The translations under genes and the position numbers were made by a program. A stretch of 64,000 nucleotides of DNA from Methylobacter luteus IMV-B-3098 (GTDB lineage Bacteria > Pseudomonadota > Gammaproteobacteria > Methylococcales > Methylomonadaceae): contig NZ_KE386569.1 in assembly GCF_000427625.1 (NCBI RefSeq), forward strand, positions 497,376 through 561,375. The letters are read 5' to 3'. Positions 26,571-36,700 of the stretch are shown piece after piece (position 1 is the first letter of the stretch; every line of letters starts with the position of its first letter). The notes under the pieces are model-generated. The model saw nothing but the letters and a program-made list of their open reading frames with translations. It had not been told where the DNA came from and did no database searches.

Positions 26571-26732
26571 TGTTGTGAAAATGATACAATTTAATGAAAT
26601 TAAACAATGTTTTTTATTTTGCCGCTGATTCTAAATGTTTGATTTGCTAGGTAATTGTACGGATTGTTGTGATCTCCGTCTGTTCATAAAATAGACTCTA
26701 ATGAATATTTCTTCGCATTTTTAGGAAGAAAG

Positions 26733-26933
26733 ATGAGAAACGATTGTAAGTCCGTACAACAAATACCCAAGACATCTGTCGATCCTGATACGCTTCGGGA
26801 AATGGTGGCGGAACGCGCTTATTGTAAAGCCGAAAAAAGAGGTTTTGCAGAAGGGCACGAACTAGAAGACTGGCTTGAAGCCGAACTGGAAATTAAAAAT
26901 CAATGTTTCTACTGGTTTCAAGATATGGAGTGA
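26733..26933 (+). CDS. DUF2934 small protein
   Basis: This 66-aa protein has the DUF2934 signature: a Pro-Asp start (DPDTLREMVAERAYCKAEKRG) followed by FAEGHELEDWLEAELEI, that is a predicted helix with AYxxAExRGF and a DWLxAExE end. DUF2934 proteins are short, of unknown function, and often lie near stress and environmental-response genes. AGGAAGAAAG directly precedes the ATG. It is 82 bases upstream of the M41-like peptidase in the same orientation and may be co-transcribed with the protease cluster. Confidence 0.85.
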   Translation: MRNDCKSVQQIPKTSVDPDTLREMVAERAYCKAEKRGFAEGHELEDWLEAELEIKNQCFYWFQDME

Positions 26934-27015
26934 CTTTATTAAAAAGGAATTTTTAATTTTTAATCTTTTTTATTCCAAACATATTAAGTGATGCGTAAAC
27001 ACACGGAATCTACAC

Positions 27016-27771
27016 ATGGTATTAGATATGAAGCGAAACAAAATAATTGACGTTCCAAGTTTTGACAACAAACTTACAGAACACAAGCAATGCGTCGCTT
27101 TTCATGAAGCCGGGCATGCGGCGGCGATCTATTTGAACAACAAGGCTCAGAATCTTCCTCCGGTTTTCTTTCAAATCTTATTCAAAGATAGAAGCGGGTC
27201 TTCGGAAAACCATAAAAATACTTATCACATCATCCATGATGATTGTATTGCAAGAGTGGAAGGAGGACGGTTAATTCAATCATTACCTGACTCCATGGAT
27301 GCCTTCCTGGATAAATTGGTGGCACATGATGATGTCATGGTTCACGCAGTAGAAGACTATGTCAGCGCTTTCGAGGCGGACATCGTCAACTTGCTTGTGG
27401 GTCCCCTGGCCGAAGCCAAATATATCGCCGATACCGATAACGAGCTATTCAATCATCGTCTGGTCAATATAAGTGCATTGAAGAATTATGGCGGACGTTC
27501 CGATATCGCAACAGCTTATGAGTATTTACAGAGTTATTCGCCCAATAAACGGCAGCAAGATGAGAAACTGGATGAGTTGTTTAATGTAGCCTTTGACTTT
27601 GTAAACGATTATGAAAACTGGAAAGCGATTTCCAAACTGGCCAATCATATTATCGATTCTGACAAAGATACGATTAACTGCGAGGAGGTTATTGCTGTGC
27701 TTGAATCCACGGATATGAATGATTTTGCGGATGAGATATCTCAACCCGATCGCTATGTGAGATATGCTTGA
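27016..27771 (+). CDS. Stand-alone FtsH-type (M41) metallopeptidase domain
   Basis: This 251-aa protein has no AAA ATPase domain and no membrane segment. It carries the zinc motif HEAGH at residues 30-34 (CVAFHEAGHAAAIYL), as in FtsH, and later LLVGPLAEAKY and GGRSDIATAYEYL. The last resembles the FtsH stretch that supplies the third zinc ligand, here Asp163. All three expected ligands are thus present, so a protease is plausible. FtsH normally needs its ATPase ring to unfold substrates; this protein might act on unfolded substrates or work with the FtsH encoded 234 bases downstream. The C-terminal helical part (170-250) matches the FtsH peptidase helices in general pattern only. The function is inferred. 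Confidence 0.8.
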   Translation: MVLDMKRNKIIDVPSFDNKLTEHKQCVAFHEAGHAAAIYLNNKAQNLPPVFFQILFKDRSGSSENHKNTYHIIHDDCIARVEGGRLIQSLPDSMDAFLDKLVAHDDVMVHAVEDYVSAFEADIVNLLVGPLAEAKYIADTDNELFNHRLVNISALKNYGGRSDIATAYEYLQSYSPNKRQQDEKLDELFNVAFDFVNDYENWKAISKLANHIIDSDKDTINCEEVIAVLESTDMNDFADEISQPDRYVRYA

Positions 27772-28005
27772 ACTGGAGGGACTGCTTTGCTGGAGATAAG
27801 TTGTTGGATGGCAAAATTATCATGAGTTTCCAAAGTGGTTAAAAAGCTATTTTTTCTCTGCCAAGAAAGCGTTGCTGATGTGGAACCGGACTTATTAATA
27901 TTCTTCAGGTTCATGGATAGGCAGATATCTGTCTTTGGGCGACGGCCACTCCACACTAAAATTGTGTCGCCTTTAATACAACGTTCAGGTTGAAGGGGCA
28001 CTCCA

Positions 28006-29949
28006 ATGGATAAGCCGGAAGACAGTATTAAGAATCTATTTAGCAATCTATACAACTACCTGAAGAATTTGTTAATGACCGGTTCCGGTTCTAAGGAAAA
28101 ACCGGAGTTGGAGCTAAACAAACCGGCTGATGAAAAAACACCTTTCTCCAAACAGCGCAAAATCATTTACCTGGTGCTGTTATTCATCGTGTCATTGTCC
28201 GTGCTTAACAGTATCCAGGAAATCCAACGGGATGAAATCCCTTATAGCCAGTTTCTGAAGTACGTAAAAGAAAAAAAGGTTGAAAAGGCTGTTGTTACCG
28301 ACCGCTATATTACCGGCGTGATTAAATCGGACGATCCGAGTGAGCCGTCCAGGCCTTTCATGACCATTCCGTTGTTGCAAGATGATCTGGCTAATATGCT
28401 GGAACAAAATAACGTTGAATATGTGGTCAGAAGCGGAGAAAACTGGCTGACCAATATTCTGTTCAACTGGGTCATACCGATTTTAATATTCGTGTTTATC
28501 TGGTCCTGGATTATTCGCCGTACCACCGGCGGACAAAGAGAATTCCTGAATCTGGGCAATAAAATTCGTATCCATCAGGATACGCTGCCCAAAATCACCT
28601 TTGACGATGTGGCCGGCGCCGACAGTGCCAAACAGGAGCTTAAGGAATCCATCGATTTCCTGAAATCGCCGGAAAAAATTCAGCGATTGGGCGGGCGCAT
28701 GCCTAAAGGCTTATTGTTGGTAGGCGCGCCCGGTACCGGTAAAACGCTGCTGGCGCGAGCGGTTTCCGGCGAAGCAGGCGTACCTTTCTTTAATATCAGC
28801 GGTTCCGAATTCATCGAACTGTTTGTCGGGGTAGGCGCCGCCCGAGTTCGAGATCTGTTCGAACAGGCTCGCAACAAAGCGCCCTGCATTATCTTTATCG
28901 ACGAGCTCGATGCCATCGGCCGGTCGCGTAGCGGGCCTGTGATGATCGGCGGTCATGATGAACGTGAACAGACCTTGAACCAGTTGCTGACTGAAATGGA
29001 CGGCTTTGATACGTCGGTCGGCGTAGTGGTTATGGCGGCAACCAACCGTCCGGAAATTCTGGATAAAGCGCTGCTGCGCGCCGGACGGTTCGATCGCCAG
29101 ATTATTATCGATAAACCGGACTTGAAGGATCGTATCGAGATTCTCAAGCTGCATACCAAGCCGATGATCCTGTCTGAAAATATAGATATAACAGTGATTG
29201 CCAAACGCACGCCGGGACTGGTTGGCGCCGACCTTGCCAATATCGCCAATGAAGCAGCAATCATAGCGACGCGGGTTGGCCACAACAAAGTCGAAATGGA
29301 AGATTTCGAAGCGGCCATAGATCGCATACTGGCCGGCCCTGAAAAGAAAAATCGCGCCTTGAGTCCCGACGAAAAGCGCCGGGTCGCCTACCATGAGGCG
29401 GGGCACGCAATGGTTGCCGAGCATGTGCCGACCGGGCAGCCGGTGCATAAAATTTCGATTATCCCCCGCGGCGTATCAGCCCTGGGCTTTACGCTGCAAT
29501 TGCCCGTCGAGGAAAAGTTTCTATCGACTGAAAATGAGCTCAAGGACCAGTTAGCCATTTTAATGGGTGGACGCATTGCTGAAGAATTCACCTTTGGAAC
29601 CATTTCGACCGGCGCCCAGAATGACCTGGAAAAAGCCAGCGAAATTGCACGTAATATGGTTTGCAGTCTGGGCATGAGCAAAAAACTGGGGCCGTTGACT
29701 TACGGCAAACGGCAACAGCTGCAATTTTTGGAAACAGAGACACCGGAAATCCGCAATTACAGTGACGAGACTGCCCGCCTTATTGATACCGAAGTCATGG
29801 CGTTGATTGAGGAGGCTGAAACGCGTGCCCGTGGAGTAATTACTGCCAACAGAGAGGTACTGGACAAACTGGCGAATTTATTACAAGAAAAAGAAGTCGT
29901 TAACAGAGAAGAAATTACAGACCTACTTAAAAGCGAGATGAAACAGTGA
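28006..29949 (+). CDS. ftsH: ATP-dependent zinc metalloprotease FtsH (accessory paralogue)
   Basis: This 647-aa membrane protease has transmembrane segments near residues 53-68 and 150-166, an AAA domain with Walker A GAPGTGKT (240-247), Walker [12 protein letters not shown] and arginine-finger region [10 protein letters not shown], and an M41 domain with HEAGH (463-467) and Asp540 in [10 protein letters not shown]. The pore motif [11 protein letters not shown] is present. FtsH degrades membrane and regulatory proteins. An N-terminal extension of about 50 charged residues before the first membrane segment is unusual for the housekeeping enzyme, and the neighbours are other proteases rather than rrmJ/folP, so this is probably a second, stress-linked copy. 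AAGGGGC precedes the ATG. It overlaps the HtpX-like gene. Confidence 0.95.
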   Translation: MDKPEDSIKNLFSNLYNYLKNLLMTGSGSKEKPELELNKPADEKTPFSKQRKIIYLVLLFIVSLSVLNSIQEIQRDEIPYSQFLKYVKEKKVEKAVVTDRYITGVIKSDDPSEPSRPFMTIPLLQDDLANMLEQNNVEYVVRSGENWLTNILFNWVIPILIFVFIWSWIIRRTTGGQREFLNLGNKIRIHQDTLPKITFDDVAGADSAKQELKESIDFLKSPEKIQRLGGRMPKGLLLVGAPGTGKTLLARAVSGEAGVPFFNISGSEFIELFVGVGAARVRDLFEQARNKAPCIIFIDELDAIGRSRSGPVMIGGHDEREQTLNQLLTEMDGFDTSVGVVVMAATNRPEILDKALLRAGRFDRQIIIDKPDLKDRIEILKLHTKPMILSENIDITVIAKRTPGLVGADLANIANEAAIIATRVGHNKVEMEDFEAAIDRILAGPEKKNRALSPDEKRRVAYHEAGHAMVAEHVPTGQPVHKISIIPRGVSALGFTLQLPVEEKFLSTENELKDQLAILMGGRIAEEFTFGTISTGAQNDLEKASEIARNMVCSLGMSKKLGPLTYGKRQQLQFLETETPEIRNYSDETARLIDTEVMALIEEAETRARGVITANREVLDKLANLLQEKEVVNREEITDLLKSEMKQ

Positions 29950-30926
29950 ATATGCAAGCAATTCTGGAGCAAAAACAACTCAATCATCACCGCCTGAGCA
30001 ATTTTTTTCAGTCGCTGATTTTATTCGTTTCAATGCTATTCCTAGTCGTTCTTATCAGTTATTTGTTATTGGGTATGGAAGGGTTGAAGTGGGCCGTGAC
30101 TTTTGGCGCAGTCCTGCTGCTCATCGGCATCAAGTGCACGCCGGGAATGATTCTTAAACTGTATAAGGCACAACCGGTTGTTCATGATGAAATTCCCGGC
30201 TTGCAGAAGCTGGTCTCGGAACTGGCGGATCATGCCAAACTCGCGGCCGTGCCGCAACTGTACTATGTGCCCAGTCGCACCATGAATGCATTTACTGCAG
30301 GCAACCACGACAAATCCTGTATCGTATTAACTGATGGCCTGCTGCGTACGTTGAACCGGCGTGAACTCACCGGGGTTCTGGCTCACGAAATCACCCATAT
30401 CGGCAATAATGACAGCCAGGTAATGAGCATTGCCGATATGCTCAGCCGAATGACCAGTTTGTTGTCTACTTTCGGCCAATTATTGTTGCTGATCAATCTG
30501 CCGATGTTTCTCCTGGACAGTGTTATAGTGCCCTGGTCGGTAATCACAATGATGCTCTTCGCTCCGATTATTAATAGCCTTTTGCAGCTTGCTTTGTCGA
30601 AAACACGCGAGTTTGATGCGGATACGAATGCCGTTTACCTGACAGGCGATCCGGACGGATTGGCGAGCGCTTTATTCAAAATGGAATATTACGGCGCAGG
30701 CTTATTCGAATGGTTGTTCCTGGCCGGGCATGGCACACCCGAACCGTCTCTGCTGAGAACGCATCCTACCACTGAGGAACGGATGAAACGTCTAAAATCA
30801 CATTTCAAAATAAGCAAAAATCCTCTCAATGATGCTTCCGATGATTCCAAACTGCTTACTATTCCTTTGCATATACAAAGGGTTCAACGCAGACCACGCT
30901 GGAGAATAGGCGGTATGTGGTATTGA
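29946..30926 (+). CDS. htpX: HtpX-like M48 membrane metalloprotease
   Basis: This 326-aa protein has two N-terminal hydrophobic segments (about 23-43 and 47-66), then an M48 domain with the zinc motif HEITH (147-151) in LTGVLAHEITHIGNND, two further hydrophobic stretches (about 178-200) and the downstream Glu ligand in KTREFDADTNAVYL. HPTTEERMKRL near the end is typical of HtpX-type proteins. HtpX acts with FtsH in inner-membrane protein quality control. Translation probably starts at GTG 29946, whose last bases overlap the FtsH stop (GTGA), with an appropriately spaced GCGAG; an ATG six bases later is the alternative. The coupling to ftsH supports a joint role. It is shorter in the linker than classical HtpX and may be a paralogue. 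Confidence 0.9.
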   Translation: MNMQAILEQKQLNHHRLSNFFQSLILFVSMLFLVVLISYLLLGMEGLKWAVTFGAVLLLIGIKCTPGMILKLYKAQPVVHDEIPGLQKLVSELADHAKLAAVPQLYYVPSRTMNAFTAGNHDKSCIVLTDGLLRTLNRRELTGVLAHEITHIGNNDSQVMSIADMLSRMTSLLSTFGQLLLLINLPMFLLDSVIVPWSVITMMLFAPIINSLLQLALSKTREFDADTNAVYLTGDPDGLASALFKMEYYGAGLFEWLFLAGHGTPEPSLLRTHPTTEERMKRLKSHFKISKNPLNDASDDSKLLTIPLHIQRVQRRPRWRIGGMWY

Positions 30927-31909
30927 TTCTGGAATTGGTAATGACATGGAACAATCAAAGAATTGCAGGTGCGAATTCATTCGCGCACTTGAGGAAGTAA
31001 TTTTATGCATGTTTCTTAGAAATATCCGAGAACTCCCGCCCCAATAGTTTTGCTGCGTCAAACGATGAAATCAAAAATGCAGGAAGCCTGCCAAATCCCC
31101 ATGCTTCCCGCTGGGGATGGCTTTTTACTAAGGAAATGAGTATGTTCCAGTCCCGTACGGTACGCTTGCCATGCCGGCGCATATCTTCCATTGCTCTCCT
31201 TCTTTGGCAAGCGTCAGAGCATAACGGAAAAGCGTTTCAAAATTTTTTCCTTCACTTTGATAAGAAATCGGCAATTCTATAATCACACAGGCTAGCGTTG
31301 AAACTGCTTCAACATGGATATGACGATATTCGCCCCAGCGGATATAAAACCTATGTTCCCGATCGCGCCGCATGACTAAAGGAAGGAAGAAAAACCCGTC
31401 TTTTTCAGTAAAAATGCAAGAAAACGTAGCGGAGCAAGATAAAAATAACCTTAATTTTTTACTGGTTAATTTTTTAGCAGGCTGATAAGCTTCATTTAAT
31501 GGATATGTGTTTGGCGGGAACTGTTTTTAACTGCTTAAGTCGAAGGTTTTGTTAATACAATGCAACAGGCGCGGACCGGATGTATTGTGAAAAGTAAAGA
31601 ATGTCTGTTAAGGATGAGAGAGAAGTTGCAACGTCGGTTAATGCCGGCTAAGCGGGTAATCAATCATAAAGTAGAGGATAAATAGTCTGTCCTCTAAAAA
31701 CCCACTAAGCAGTTGTCAGATTACACCCCAAGAGTTTGATCATCATTCATACACCCATCACAAAATCTTCAAACCATTGCCATATTTATTTTATTCAGGC
31801 GTTAAGAAAGAATTTTGCGCCATATTCGTTTAAAATAGTTGCGTTAGTATTCTTTCCGTTTTATATAGCGGCAAGTTATTTTATAAGTGAAATTTTCTGA
31901 GGTCATCTT
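30927..31909. other. 983-base gene-poor region, possible gene remnant
   Basis: No confident gene is seen. A hairpin (GTGCGAA/TTCGCGCAC, 30969-30988) follows the HtpX-like gene and could end its transcript. On the minus strand an 81-codon frame (31128-31373) with YALTLAKEGEQWKI near its end reads like the 3' part of an NTF2/SnoaL-type protein, and the frame stays open upstream without a start codon, so it may be a decayed gene. An overlapping 62-codon frame (31003-31191) starts after AAGGAG but looks coincidental. The right end holds the multicopper oxidase promoter. Confidence 0.35.
31839..31867 (+). promoter_or_regulatory. Candidate sigma70 promoter of the multicopper oxidase gene
   Basis: TTGCGT (31839-31844), 17 bases, TATATA (31862-31867), lying 43 bases before the start codon. 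Both hexamers are close to consensus and the spacing is optimal. No copper-responsive operator was recognised. Confidence 0.45.
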
Positions 31910-33655
31910 ATGCGTAAAAAACTTCTTGCCATTAGCTGGGGCACCGCGATGCTCCTTATGCCTCCCTGGATACAGGCAGCTAATGATTTACCACCTTCAG
32001 CCAAAGTTGAAATGGGAGAGGTGGAAGAGGTATGTTCTGACTTCACGCCAAAAGAATGGCGCCAGGAACAGGTTATTGATGGGGTATCGATACAAGAGTC
32101 GCGGTTATGCAACCCTGATAATCCTGCCGATATCGCCGCTTTTGTCAAAGGCACAAACGGCGTTTCCATGGAAACCTTGATGGAAACTCAACTGGCTGCT
32201 GATGCCATTACTATGTCGGACGACATGGACGGCGATGGCGACCCTGACAAGATTGTCATTAAACTTGAAGTCGTTGAACTGAATGGTCATTCTCCCGATA
32301 GCCCTGAGTTGACTACCCAATTTGATATAGCACCGGGCATACAGCCGACTTTCTGGGTTTTCGCCCCTAAAACACGCGATATGTCCACCCTGAGTTTGTA
32401 CGAACCCCAGGCCAATCCGCTGCTGCGTGCGCCGTCTCCGGCGATTCGCGTCGAACAGGATGACGTAATCTGGCTGGTGCTGGAAAACACCCATTACCTG
32501 CCGCATTCCATCCACTTGCACGGCATCGACCATCCGTTCATGGATCATGGCGGCCATGGCAACGACGGTGTAGGCCAGACCAGCAACATGGATACCATGC
32601 CGGGAGAAACCAAAACCTATGTGATCAAGCCGCGCCAACCGGGCACCATGTATTATCACTGCCATGTCCAGCCGCATACGCATATTCCCATGGGCTTGCA
32701 GGGGATGTTTATTATTGAGGAAAACCGCCCGAACAACTGGCCGCAAACTTTCAACGTCGGCAACGGCCAGGTTCGTCATCCATCTGTTGCTGTCCTTGAA
32801 AAATATTCCCGTGAATACGACTTGCATTACCAGTCCGCGGATAAGGAATTGCATGAAATTGTTGCCAGATCGGCCAATGATCCGCGCCTGCTTGCCAAGC
32901 ACCTGAATGTCGATTATGACGTAACTGAAGCCACCGATGATTACTTCATGCTCAATGGCCGTTCATTCCCTTATACATTAAGGGAATCGCTGATTGAAAT
33001 GGAGACCGATAAGAAGGTCAAGTTGCGTATTTTGAATGGCCATACCGAAGCATTCGCTATGCACATTCACGGCCACAAACCGACGATCACCCATTATGAC
33101 GGCGTCGATAACGGCCCGAGCTCATATATCATGCGCGATGTACATGCCATGGTTCCCGCTCAACGGATCGATCTGGAACTCAGCGGTATCGACGACGGTC
33201 TGCACAGCTTTGGCCAGGGTATCTGGATGTTCCACGACCACGTCGAGAAATCCTTTACAACCAACGGCACGGGCGAGGGCGGCGATATCAGCCTGGTGGT
33301 CTATAAAGACTTCCTTGATGAAAAAGGCATTCCCAAATCGCATGGCATGAGTCTCGCACCTTACTTCACAAAAGGTTTCTGGCAGAAAAATTACCCGATC
33401 TGGCAGGACTATGATGCATGGCGCAGTTTAGGCTTGCCTGAGATGAAGGGCACCGGCGATCAGAAAGCCGCGACTCCTGTACAAGCAGCAGGGCCTGTGA
33501 AGCAGGCGGCGGCAGCGTCCGCGCCGGCTGTTGAAGAAAGCTCAGCCGCTGGCAGACTGTTCTACGGTATCCTGATGGGACTGTTGAGCTATGTGCTGAT
33601 TGTCAAACGGAAGTTCATTCTCGATCACTTGCGCAAGCTGACAAAACAACAGTAA
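31910..33655 (+). CDS. Multicopper oxidase, secreted and C-terminally membrane-anchored
   Basis: This 581-aa protein has a signal peptide (residues 1-24) and a C-terminal membrane segment (about 545-562) followed by a Lys/Arg-rich tail, so the oxidase faces the periplasm. Copper ligand motifs are HSIHLHG, YYHCHVQPHTHIPMG, HIHGHKP and MFHDHVEK, the four His clusters of cupredoxin-type multicopper oxidases; the HCH...H...M pattern in the second resembles a type 1 site placed in the first cupredoxin domain. An insertion with DMDGDGDPDK (about 105-114) resembles a calcium-binding loop. An Ala/Pro-rich linker (about 520-540) precedes the anchor. The substrate is unknown; copper or iron detoxification and phenol oxidation are possible. 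A sigma70-like promoter precedes it and hairpins follow. Confidence 0.9.
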   Translation: MRKKLLAISWGTAMLLMPPWIQAANDLPPSAKVEMGEVEEVCSDFTPKEWRQEQVIDGVSIQESRLCNPDNPADIAAFVKGTNGVSMETLMETQLAADAITMSDDMDGDGDPDKIVIKLEVVELNGHSPDSPELTTQFDIAPGIQPTFWVFAPKTRDMSTLSLYEPQANPLLRAPSPAIRVEQDDVIWLVLENTHYLPHSIHLHGIDHPFMDHGGHGNDGVGQTSNMDTMPGETKTYVIKPRQPGTMYYHCHVQPHTHIPMGLQGMFIIEENRPNNWPQTFNVGNGQVRHPSVAVLEKYSREYDLHYQSADKELHEIVARSANDPRLLAKHLNVDYDVTEATDDYFMLNGRSFPYTLRESLIEMETDKKVKLRILNGHTEAFAMHIHGHKPTITHYDGVDNGPSSYIMRDVHAMVPAQRIDLELSGIDDGLHSFGQGIWMFHDHVEKSFTTNGTGEGGDISLVVYKDFLDEKGIPKSHGMSLAPYFTKGFWQKNYPIWQDYDAWRSLGLPEMKGTGDQKAATPVQAAGPVKQAAAASAPAVEESSAAGRLFYGILMGLLSYVLIVKRKFILDHLRKLTKQQ

Positions 33656-33670
33656 AGGTGTAACCCTGAA

Positions 33671-33739
33671 GCGCCGGATTAAAATCCGGTGCTTAGCCAG
33701 ACAAAAGCCATCGCCGGCATACCGGCGGTGGCTTTTTTT
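33671..33739 (+). terminator. Tandem hairpins, second with T-run: terminator of the oxidase gene
   Basis: The first hairpin (33671-33692) pairs GCGCCGGAT with ATCCGGTGC. The second (33706-33735) pairs AGCCATCGCCGGC with ACCGGCGGTGGCT and is followed by seven T. It lies between convergent genes; the minus-strand Lhr gene ends at 33747. Confidence 0.85.
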
Positions 33740-33746
33740 ATGTCCT

Positions 33747-36700
33747 CTAGCGTCTGCGCAATAACGCATTCTTGAGCTGCCATTGGTCCTGCGGCTCGAT
33801 GTCTTCCAGAAAATTGATTTTTCCCTGTGCGCCAATGGCCGTCGGGACGCCGTCGCGGTACAGAATGCGCCGGCTTGCCTGCGTCGGCACGCGCACTCCG
33901 GCCGTAATGATGCCGGTCAGATTCAACGGATCTGCTGCGCTGATGGCGATCAGATCGCCTCGTTTTGCCTGCTTGCGGATGTCGCGCAAAACGCTGACGG
34001 CCTCTGGCAGCGCATACTGTTCGCCGGCAAAGCCTTGCACGAAACGCCCGCCGCGCAGCTCGCCGCGCGCTTCCATGCGCCGGAACACATACAGCAACTC
34101 CCGCCAGCTCGGCAGGTTATTTTCCTGTTCCAGCACTTTCCGAAACACGACGCCATAACGACGCAGCAAAACCAGGGCAATGTGCTCGCAATGCTGATGG
34201 CGGTCGGTTCCGGCCGATACAGGCGAGCGGATCAGTGACCAGCGGCCCGCCGCCGCGAACGGATCGTAGAATGAATAACGCTGGCTGAGCCGGTGCTGGA
34301 TTTTCTGGGCCGTAATCAGCGTGCGCAGTCCCTGAAAACTGTCTGCCGTGACCAGGCCCCAGGCGCTCAGTTCGGCCAGCGCTTCTTCCAGTTGCGACTT
34401 CAGCAGGCCGGTTTCGCTGAGCAGTTCCTCGAAAAAACTGGCGCCCCATTGCTTAAAAGCGTCGTGGACTTTTTCGGCCTTGCCCGACAATTCCAGCGCC
34501 TCGATATCGGGCAGCGGCGCATAAGCGCGCCAGTGCGGCAGATGCGCACGGGCAATGAAACTGAAAGCCGTGGTCTTGCCGGCGGGACTCTTGCGTTTCG
34601 GGGCGCCGGCGGGCAGGTGCAGGCGCAGCCAGCTGACTTTGCCGGCGCCGCACAGTTTATCGAGATCGGACGCAGCATAAGGTTTGATGCGCACCGGCAG
34701 AATATCGGCTTCCCAGCTGGCGGCCGGCAGACTTAAACCCTCAAGCTGCAATAAGCGCTGTTGCAGAGCGGTCTCTCCGGCGCCCGGATCGTCCAGTCCC
34801 TGCCAACGGAACAGGAAGCGCATGAAATCGGCCGGCGCGACCGGTTCGATCTCGCTGCGCAACTGCTTCAATGTATAGCGGTGGATGCGCGCCAGCAAGC
34901 CGCGCTCGCACCATTCCGTAGTCTCGGCTGCCGGTGTGAATCGGCCCTGAATCAGACTGCCTTCCTGTTGCAGGGCGAGCAGGGCAAGCTCAATCTCTGA
35001 CGGATCAAGCCGCATCGATGTGGCCAGTTGCGCGGCCGTGACCGGTCCCAGTCCTTCCAGCCGGCTGCTCAGGATTTCGACCAGCGCGCCGTCGCGGTCT
35101 TCGGCTTCATTCGAATCCACAGGCTGGATCAACGGGTCGATTGGGGCGTCAGGAAAGACCCATTGCAGCGCTTTCAGCCGTTCAGCCGCGACCCACAGGC
35201 GCGTGTCGTCGGCTATGGTCATGACCGTAGCGCGCTTGGCTTTCATCAGTGTTTCCAGCAGCACGGGCCAATCGTGCGTGAAAGCTGACAGCGGGCCGCG
35301 CTTGCCTTCGGTTTCGGTCAGAAAGCCCAGCACCACCAGCGCGTCGTGCAATTCGTCAGGCGTGTGCGCCTCCGGCCAGGCTTCCATGCATACGCGCGCA
35401 ATCGCTTCGGGATTCAGATGACCGGTTTCGGCGGCCGTTTGCGGATCCATGAAGCGGCGCTGCTGCACGGCCAGCGTGCGCCGTTCCTCGGCCGGAGCAT
35501 CGTCCAGGAACGCATAGGGGCGCGCGTTCAGGATTTCCAGCGCCAGCGGCGAAGGGCTGGCCAGATCGCGCGCGACAATGTCGACCGTACCCTGTTCGAT
35601 GCCGGCCAGCAGGCGCTCCAGGCCGTCGATGTCCATCAGTTCATGCAGGCAATCGGACAAGGTCTGGTTGACCAGCGGATGGTCTGGCACTTCGCGGTCG
35701 CCGGCGATATTCTCGAAGCAGGCGAGCTGATCGGGAAAAATCACCGCGATCAGATCCTCGGCATTGTTGCGCTGGAAATAGGCCGGGACTTTCTTGCCGG
35801 CGCGGTTGCGCGGCACGGCCAGCGCCGTGTTGGCGACCCAGCGCCAGCGCGTCGGGAACATCGGCGCGGCCAGCAGCGCCTGAACCAGGATGTCCTTTAC
35901 GGTCGCGGCTTTCAGATACTGGGCGGGCTCTTCCAATGGAAAACTGTGCGTCGGTCCCAGCGACAATACGATATTGTCTTCGCTGGCCGCGGCCTGCAGC
36001 TCGAAGTTGAAGCGCCGGCAGAAGCGTTTGCGCAGCGCCAGCCCCCACGCCCGGTTGATGCGCGAGCCGTACGGCGAGTGAACGACGAAGTGCATGTCGC
36101 CGGTTTCATCGAAGAAACGCTCGAACACAATGCGCTGCTGCGTCGGCAGCACGGTCAGTGCAGCTTTGGCGGCGGCCAGATACAGCAGCAGTTGTTCGGC
36201 CGCGGCGGCAGGCAGCTGCAGCTCGTCGGCCAGATAACGGTAGGCCGCCTCCTGGCTGAGTTCGAGTCTGACGTCCAGCGTCGCGCGCAGATCCGATACT
36301 GCCTGTGACAATTCATCACTGCGGCCCGGCGCTTCGCCGAACCAGAACGGAATATTGGGCGGCTGGCCGTGCGCATCCTCGACATACACGCGGCCCTGCT
36401 CGATCTTGAGCATGCGATAGGAATTATTGCCGAGCTGGAAGATATCGCCGGGCAGGCTTTCAAACGCGAAATCCTCGTTCAGGGTGCCGACGAACAGGCC
36501 TTCCGGCTGCATGATCACATCGTAGTCGAACTGGTCGGGTATGGCGCCGCCGTTCATCAGCGCAGTCAGTTTGGCGCCCTTGCGCGGTCGCAGCAGGCCG
36601 TTGACGGCATCGCGGTGCAGGTAGGCGCTACGCCGGCCGCGCTGCGTGTGGAAGCCGTCGCTGAGCATCCTGACGACGTCGAGAAACTGCTTGCAGCTCA

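Noticed and set aside
31003-31191. 62-codon minus-strand frame after AAGGAG
   Set aside because: The ribosome-binding-like bases are part of the overlapping frame's KEGEQW codons, and the protein has no recognisable feature.
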